From the NCBI GenBank assembly GCA_036925085.1, contig JAUPFP010000007.1, positions 4,389,058-4,453,057 of the forward strand: a stretch of DNA of 64,000 nucleotides. The letters run 5' to 3'. This document shows, one piece after another, positions 56,866 through 64,000 of this stretch (positions are counted from its first letter, which is position 1; each line of letters starts with the position of its first letter). Position numbers and translations under genes: made by a program. Under the pieces are notes generated by a model, which worked only from the letters and a program-made list of their open reading frames with translations, was not told the DNA's origin and searched no databases. Origin of the DNA: Brachycybe producta. Its lineage: Eukaryota; Arthropoda; Diplopoda; Playtdesmida; Andrognathidae.

Positions 56866-58264
56866 CTATTTGAAGTAAAAAATAAATATATATAAAAAAT
56901 TAACATCAAATTAAACATTGTATATTAAACAATGTATTCCTATGGAAAGACACCGGACCTTTACACATGCCAACTAAATTGTGCTGTCGAACTCGACCAC
57001 TAAAAAGTGGTTCGTGTGCCAAAGCCCGTAATCATAAATAGTTTTTATTTACACAAATCTAGGCATATGATAAAACTGAAACCTTCAAAATAAAAAAAGA
57101 CTCTCTACAGAACCAAAAATTCAGTTTGAATAAGTTTGGAAAAAAATATGCACGCGTTGCAGCACTTTATTTTTAGGCCCATATTCGGAATACTTCCTCA
57201 CACTCTTCCAAGTGCTAGAAAAACCCTCATCACTTGCTTTTCCGGCTTTTTGGTAGTCCACTCACCAGTAAGTGTGAAAGAATCTCCACACTAAAACTAC
57301 CCTTGGGATGAGTCCTGAGCAGATTGTTAGTGTTAGTGTTGATTGCCAACCTATGCATGAATTTTTTTTGGTAAAAAAAAAATACAACTGAGCAGGACCA
57401 TGATTTTCATCAGCCAGGAAACGTTAAAGAACGCAAGAACAGTTTGCTAATGAAATCTCATTGTAGTTCCTGAAGCATGAGAGAAATGCTGACAGTATAC
57501 ATGTATTGACCATTAACAAAGATGGCCGCTCTACATTGTACTTTTATAGTATTTCATGTTTTAAGTTAATGGATTCCAAACTGATGAACAACAACATTCC
57601 AGTATTTCAAAATAAAGGTCTCTAACTAAAGTAAATCACAATGTTGAGTAACTCTTTTTTTATATATATAAACAGACTAACTAACAAGTATTTGTTTTAT
57701 ATTTAATATATATTTAAAATTGTAATTTAAAGACATTCTTGAAATACCAAACCAAAAAGAAAAGCTAAACAGTAGACTTTAATGTTATTACCCATCCCTT
57801 TTTTGCAGTCGACTCATTTTAATCTTTAATGCATTTTCTATTAGTGCATCAAGAAACCTTTTTTTTTTAAAGATGACAAATTACTGATTTTATTCTCACA
57901 AGTAAAAAAAACAAAAGACAGATAAAGTAAACGATTGCTAAAACAGAACTATTTATAGAAAAAGTATTTTTTTTTTTTGCTTTTCTCTTAAAAAGTCCAT
58001 ATCTATCCAATGGCAGTGATTTTATGCTCCAAACTCCAATATATACGAAGAAATAATGTAACTGCATGATATATAGCCTTATAGAAAGTCACCCCCCCTC
58101 TTATATCTTATTTCAAGATGATTGCATTTACTGAAGCTACTCAAATCATGTAAGTACCCATTACATAAAAACAAATATTAGATCTCAATTGTCTTTTTTC
58201 CACTCTTTGGCATTTTATGTTTTTTTTTGTTAGATATTTTTGTAACTTTTATATACAGGCCTAA

Positions 58265-58417
<153 letters not shown>

Positions 58418-59410
58418 CATATAGAAACTATTTTTCAAACATTAAATAACTTTATATTAATATCCAATCATTTTCTAATTGTGTAGAAAACGAGGTTAAG
58501 TGCAAAAAAAAAATCTTTATGGATCGAAAAACATCTAAAATAAATGTGTTTTTTTCTTTTTCTCTTTTTTTTTGCATAATAAAATAACCGACCAAAATGG
58601 CTTCAAAAATAAACAAACACAGGTGACATCCAATCTGTGTTGTTGCAAGAACAAAAAAAAATGTCAAAACATTGTTTCGATTAAATTTCTTTCAACATTC
58701 AAGTAAACATTCGAAACACCTTTTGGAATTTAACACTGTAATGCACTTGCCACATATTTTCTTTAAGTTTTCAATATAAAAATTTGAGTTTATATATCTA
58801 TCTATATAAAGTGTAAATGGCAGAAAATGTAGAAGAAGAAAAAAAAAAGTTGACCAATAGTCTTTAGAATGAAGAAAAAAAAATGTTGTGTTAAGCTAAC
58901 ATTGTATAGCACTCTATTTTATTGGACTAGAGTCTAAGCAAAATAAGAAAAGGGGCCTGAATAAATTCTATCCAATTCAGGGAGAGAAAAAAAACACAAC
59001 CTATTTTCAATGTTGGTTTTTAAACCGGTCGCATCTTCTTCATGATAGAAAAAAAAAACACTAAGTTTCAAAATCTTTCAACAAATGACATATTTGTTTT
59101 CAACAAAAAAAAACTGTAAAATGTACACGATACTGTAGTATGTCCATCTTGTAAGCATTTACTAAAGCAACAAAAGAAAAATAAGAACCAAAACAGCTGT
59201 TTTAACTTGAATGTAACCTTAAATTAAAATATTGAAGAGAGAGATATCTTCAGTTTCAAATTTCATATTGTAATATGAAATTCAAACTTGAAATGAAATT
59301 TTAAGGTAACTTTTTTTCTGTGGAAAAAAAAAATAGAATGTCTACAATCGATTTATTTAACAAAAATGAGTAAGTTCATTACAAGGTGTGCTCACATTGT
59401 ATGTATGCTT

Positions 59411-59812
59411 CAACTAGAGTAAAACCTCGTATTCAGTACTACGAGGTTTTACTCTAGTTGTTCGAATTAATGTTCGAATTAAGCCTGAAACAAACAAACG
59501 GAATTCCGTTTCGAAAATTTTCCACCAAAAGTGAATGGAAAAGTTGCTGATAAATTGAGTTGAACAAAGCTCAACTTTTTTAATTGTAAAATTTTCCGAT
59601 GGTAATTTGGTTGTGTGTGTGTGTAGTTTTTTTCCTTCTTGCTCAATAAAAGGCTCAAACATTTCCCCATACACATGGAATTCCATGTGTGTGTTCCAGG
59701 CTTTAATAAAATTTCTTTTATTCTGAATTTTTTCTTCTTTTGGCCTTTTTGTTTTCGGGATTATCCGAAATTTTGGACTCTCGGGGTTCGAGTTAGCGAG
59801 GTTCTATTGTAT
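59411..59812. mobile_element. Pogo/Tigger-like element with terminal hairpin
   Basis: Left end is a perfect 21-bp inverted repeat (59411-59431 and 59440-59460, 8-base loop) containing AGTAAAACCTCG. Right end has GATTATCCGAAATTTTGGAC and GAGTTAGCGAGGTTCTATTG, a usual pogo-type end. No transposase. Confidence 0.5.
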
Positions 59813-59950
59813 TTACTTTTATAAAAAGGTAATCGGTTAAGTGTATGGTGCAAAAAATAACCTTGGGTAACAATGTTTTTTTAAAGAAAAGTTTAAAAAA
59901 ATTTAAAAATGCTAGTGTAGTAACCCGTCATAAATGATGGGAGCAAAATT

Positions 59951-60093
59951 CACAGGCAATTGTACCCTGCATTAGAATTTCTTTTCCTCGCTCTTTTATG
60001 ACGTCAGACCAAGTAACAAACCAATTAGAAATTGATAACGTTCATAAAAGGGCTGAGCAAAAGAAATTCTAGTGCTGGGCACAATTGCCTGTG
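59951..60093. repeat. Foldback element C
   Basis: 143 bp, outer arms CACAGGCAATTGT and ACAATTGCCTGTG perfect. Inner arms (TAGAATTTCTTTT, CTCTTTTATGAC) also pair approximately. Confidence 0.7.
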
Positions 60094-61677
60094 ATAAACT
60101 GTAGTTTAATTTTGCTACTATTATCCCTTCCCCTTTTTATATTTGAAAGAAAAAATGAGTTTTTCATTTTCTCTGGTGTGCGCATGCGCGTCGTTTGTTC
60201 CTTTTTTACTCCTTTCATTTCAATTTCAGTCACCCCCTCCACGGTTCTCTCTCCCCCTCTACACTTTCCAACCTTTTCCCTTTTCCAATTTAATATCATG
60301 GGGTTCTTGGATGGGAAGAATGCAACATATAGTTGACCTTGAGAAAAAAAGCGGTTCATTTATTCATTTAAATTTATAAAAATTCCGACGTGCTTCAAGG
60401 TTTTTGTCCTTGTTTGTACAGCGTTAGATCACACACACACACAGACGGGGCTTAATATATACAGTAGTTGAAACTAGAAAGGTGAACGAATACAGATTAA
60501 TAATTTTTATTTTTGACAATAAGGATTATTTTGAAGTGTTTGTTCAAAAGTAAAAAAAATACGTTTTGGATCAAGAAAAAAATTAAAAAATGTTTCAAAC
60601 TGTCACAAAAGTTTTGTCTTTAAATATATGTGGTGTAATAAAAAAATGTATACATAATTTTAGTTATATTTTCTTTCAAAATGAACATTTTATGGTAATT
60701 TGTAAAAAAAAGTACACAACAGACTGGAAAAAAAAATTTGTACTTTTCAAACTGTCATAAAACGTTTATTTCAAAAGAAACCATCGTGAAAATTATCTAT
60801 ACACATGTGATTAATCTTCTAATTTCAATTAAATCTTTAAAAATAGTTTCATAAATCACTTAAAAAAAGTTTTGTCGTTGATTGCCTTGTAGCGAAATGG
60901 GAGAAAAAAAATTAAATGACTTCTAACGGCTCGTACCTTAGCGAAGCTCGTGAATTTATAATGAACAGATTAAAGTTTATTGTTATCTATTTTAATTCCC
61001 CTGACATTTGTGGTTCGTTATTAAAATTATAAAACAATTGTAAGCATCCTGTACAAAATAAAGTTGATATACCTGAAGCACTTTCAAAATTAAAGACAGG
61101 ATTAGAAGGAGAAAAAAAGACGGAAAATTCGCAATTTCTTCTTTTATACTTTTCAAAACTGAAAAAAAAAATATGAACAAAAAATTCTACGTCAATAAGA
61201 CTTTATCCTTTAACTGTTTGACTTAGAAAGGTTTTTGTACCAAAAATAAAAAAATGTTAAAATTAATCTCCAGAGAGAATAAAAAGCAACTTGGAATCAA
61301 AGCCAAAAAGTTACATCATAAAATTTGCATTTTATAGCCACGAGCGTAATAAGTATAAATCTTATTCTTCTTTTTTTTTTGCATAATAGTAATTGTAATG
61401 TTACTTTCACGCAATAAAACTCTTAAATAGTCTCTTTGAATGTTTCCTAAAAATTAATTAATTTTATAATCTGCGTTGTGTACTTGAGATTTTATCTGAA
61501 AAGTCGGCTTACATTTGGTATTTCTTATCTGAAAGTGCTAATTTAGCTTTCACAGGTGTAAATGCAATTATAATGCATTAGTTAGACAGAAGTCCTAAAC
61601 AATGGTTTTTCACACAATATAGTAAAAAAAAAATGCTAAAAGTCTACTGTCAGGAAAGACCATGTCACTATGCATTA

Positions 61678-62146
61678 GGGTGTCCCAAAAATGTCGATTA
61701 AAAATTAAAATTAAAAATCCGTGATTGCATACCCATTGAAAAGTTTCTTTATTTATAGATAGTAACATTATTAAAATTTCTGATAATATGAACAATATTT
61801 AGAGGTCCCCAAGAGTCTCCAAGTTAGAACATTTTTGGCAAAATTGGTAACTCTTTTTCAAAATTATTATTTTAATTTCAATACATTATACAATTGACAT
61901 AAGTAATATGTTGTAAAATTAAATAATACATAAGTTTTTGTGAATATTTCTATTTTAAATTGAAATTTGTCATGTATAATATAAAAACTAATGGTAATAG
62001 CCATATAGAATTTGGAAGCCATTGGGGGGACCTCTAAATATAGCTTGAATGAGCTGGAATTTTACAGGTATTATTTTACAAGGGAAAAATGTTTTAGAAG
62101 GTATGTATTCTAATTTTCAAACTTTGATTTTTTTTTTGGGACACCC
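61678..62146. mobile_element. TA-flanked MITE (mariner-like)
   Basis: 469 bp with perfect ends GGGTGTCCCAAAAA and TTTTTGGGACACCC, TA on both sides (61676-61677, 62147-62148). No transposase coding. Confidence 0.75.
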
Positions 62147-63544
62147 TACTATGCATACTGCCATAAAAATTTATTGGCATAAAATTACAAAGCCAGGGCT
62201 TGTTAGAGCATATTTTTAAACATACATTACATATACAGAGCACCCAAAGACTTACTAGAAATTTCCAAATCAATCTTACCTGGTATTCAATTTATGGAAT
62301 GTTCATCTATTTTTTGGTGTGCCCTTTTTTTACAGGTCAATAGCCGCATGGAAAAACGTTCCATTACTAATATTGTTGTTGTTGTTTAGAATATTTCCCA
62401 TAATCATAAATCCACATTGATTACCTATTGTTATACAAATGTTACGGCTGTTTTTCGATCTATAATGTTGTAACCTCATGCACAAACAGACATTTTGTGT
62501 TTATAAACCACCTTTTGTTCAATAGAATAATAACCAAACAAAAAAAAACGTATATTGAAAGTTCAAATAGGAAAAACTAAAACGTATGTATGGTCAATGT
62601 TAAAAATGCCAAAAGAAAAAAAAAAATAAATGCACTTCAAATAAAATACGAAAACCTATTCGTTCCATCACTGAATAGATTTTTTTTTTTTTTGCTTCTT
62701 CTTCTTCTTTTCTTCCCTATTGAAATGTCGAAATGTCGATCGAAATCGCGTTTTCTTATGCCGTCAAAAGGTAAATAAAGTACAGAAGAAGAAAAAAAGG
62801 GAATTGGGGGTCACGAGTCCTGGCAAACAAAACACACAACAGCTGGAACAAACAAAATCAAAGTTTTGTTTAAAAATGAAATATAAAAATCCTTTTTCTT
62901 TTCTTTCCTTTCTCATTTCTTTGTATAATATATTATGCTAACGTCGAATTGGATGAATTTAAAAATTTCTTTTAAGCAAAAATAAAATAAGAAAAAATCA
63001 ATAACGAAGACAAAACAAATATTAATATAGTAATAATAAAAAACTAAAACTTTGTATATTTTTTAAAAATTTTGCCTGTATATTTGTATAATGTTGAATA
63101 GAAAAGACTAAAAAAATATGACTACTTAGTGGATTTTTTTTCTTCCTTAAAGAAAAAATCGATCACACAATTCCATTAAAATAAATAAAAATGCAACTTG
63201 GTGCAACTCGGTACACAATAATATTGGAGAAAGAAAATCATTTACATACATTTAAAGCATTTCACAAACTATGAACTTTTTTTTAGATGAAGGCAAACTT
63301 AATTTTTTTTAAAAAAGAAAAACCTTTTTCAATCATCTTTGTATAAAAGCATTAAAATGCACATGTGATTGGCGGATTTAGTTGGAAATTTTAATTAAAA
63401 AATGCTTATTTTAATCCATTCCTTTTTTTGAACTTATTTTTTGAAACTGTAAAAAAATTAATATAGATAGTCGTTAAAAGAACAAAAAATGAAAATAATA
63501 AATAATAAAGCAATTAAAAATGTTTAAAGGTGTGCTTGTCAATA

Positions 63545-64000
63545 GTTTATATATTATATTTAAGTATTAACTCAATATTTTCAGATTATTAACTGAATAA
63601 ATTGAATTCGACATATTGTTTGTTTGCCCTTCACACAGGGTTCTGTAGAACAAGTTTATTATTTAAATGCATTTAAATTATCAGGTGTGTACAAGGTTTT
63701 ATTTATAGTTGAGTTAAATGCATTTAAGTTAAATGTACTTAGCTGAATTATACGAAGTCCAGTTAAGAACATAAACAAGATGAAATTGACGTTATTACTT
63801 AATATCTGTACATATTGAAAATACTAAATCAATATTTTTATTAAACAAACCCATTATATTTAAATACAAATTTAATATATTTAAACATCAACTCAATATA
63901 TAGAAATATTAAATGTATAAAATGAATTGGTCATACTGTGTTTGTCCTTAACAGGGCTCTGTAGAACATGTTTAATATTTAAATGCATTTAACTTTTTAA
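63545..64000. repeat. Direct repeat pair at the window edge
   Basis: Units near 63550-63690 and 63870-64000 share GGG(T/C)TCTGTAGAACA and ATTTAAATGCATTTAA, spaced about 320 bases. Probably continues outside. Confidence 0.65.

Noticed and set aside
61040-61180. Signal-peptide-like minus-strand stretch (FPSFFLLLILSLILK) before a GTATAT donor, as possible exon 1 of paralog B
   Set aside because: The donor is in phase 0, while the Ig1 exon needs phase 1. The in-phase reading is not hydrophobic.

Overview
The window is AT-rich animal DNA with spliced genes, long introns, many microsatellites and small transposons. It holds two members of the Dscam (Down syndrome cell adhesion molecule) family, placed tail to tail. 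Both have canonical arthropod-style Dscam exons: Ig and FN3 domains often split by phase-1 introns, one transmembrane exon, and a tail with a PYAT(F/Y)QL motif. This points to an arthropod. The clade cannot be fixed from this window; a chelicerate or crustacean is a guess only.

Plus strand, 1-19.5 kb: the 3' part of Dscam paralog A, from half of FN3 domain 5 through FN3-6, the membrane span and a many-exon cytoplasmic tail. Its upstream exons lie outside the window. The tail has two candidate last exons, at 18167 and 19522. They would give different C-termini, one of them a PDZ-ligand-like ...DYVTV end.

Minus strand, 56.9-19.0 kb: Dscam paralog B, almost complete from Ig1 to the stop. I recovered 34 exons, and 33 of the junction sets are phase-consistent and well supported. 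The order is Ig1-9, FN3 1-4, Ig10, FN3 5-6, TM, tail. Only the signal-peptide exon was not found. The Ig2, Ig3 and Ig7 exons occur once each, so this is not a hypervariable Dscam1-type locus. The two genes share exon sizes (99, 186, 294/291 and 171 bp) across FN3-5, FN3-6 and TM, so they are clear paralogs. Their 3' ends may interleave.

22,167-31,746: a whole-looking Ty3/Gypsy (Metaviridae) LTR retrotransposon in the TM-to-tail intron of paralog B, antisense to the gene. Its two 902-bp LTRs look identical and are flanked by a 4-bp ATAT duplication. The gag ATG lies inside the 5' LTR, and the pol frame runs into the 3' LTR. It landed inside an older dispersed foldback repeat.

The rest is introns and flanks. 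They carry non-autonomous DNA elements (a hAT-like copy with 8-bp TSD, TTAA-flanked MITEs, TA-flanked mariner-like MITEs, a repeated foldback family), tandem repeats, and one coding-like island of unknown nature near 16.4-16.6 kb. The last 7 kb upstream of paralog B Ig1 holds repeats only, as far as I can see.
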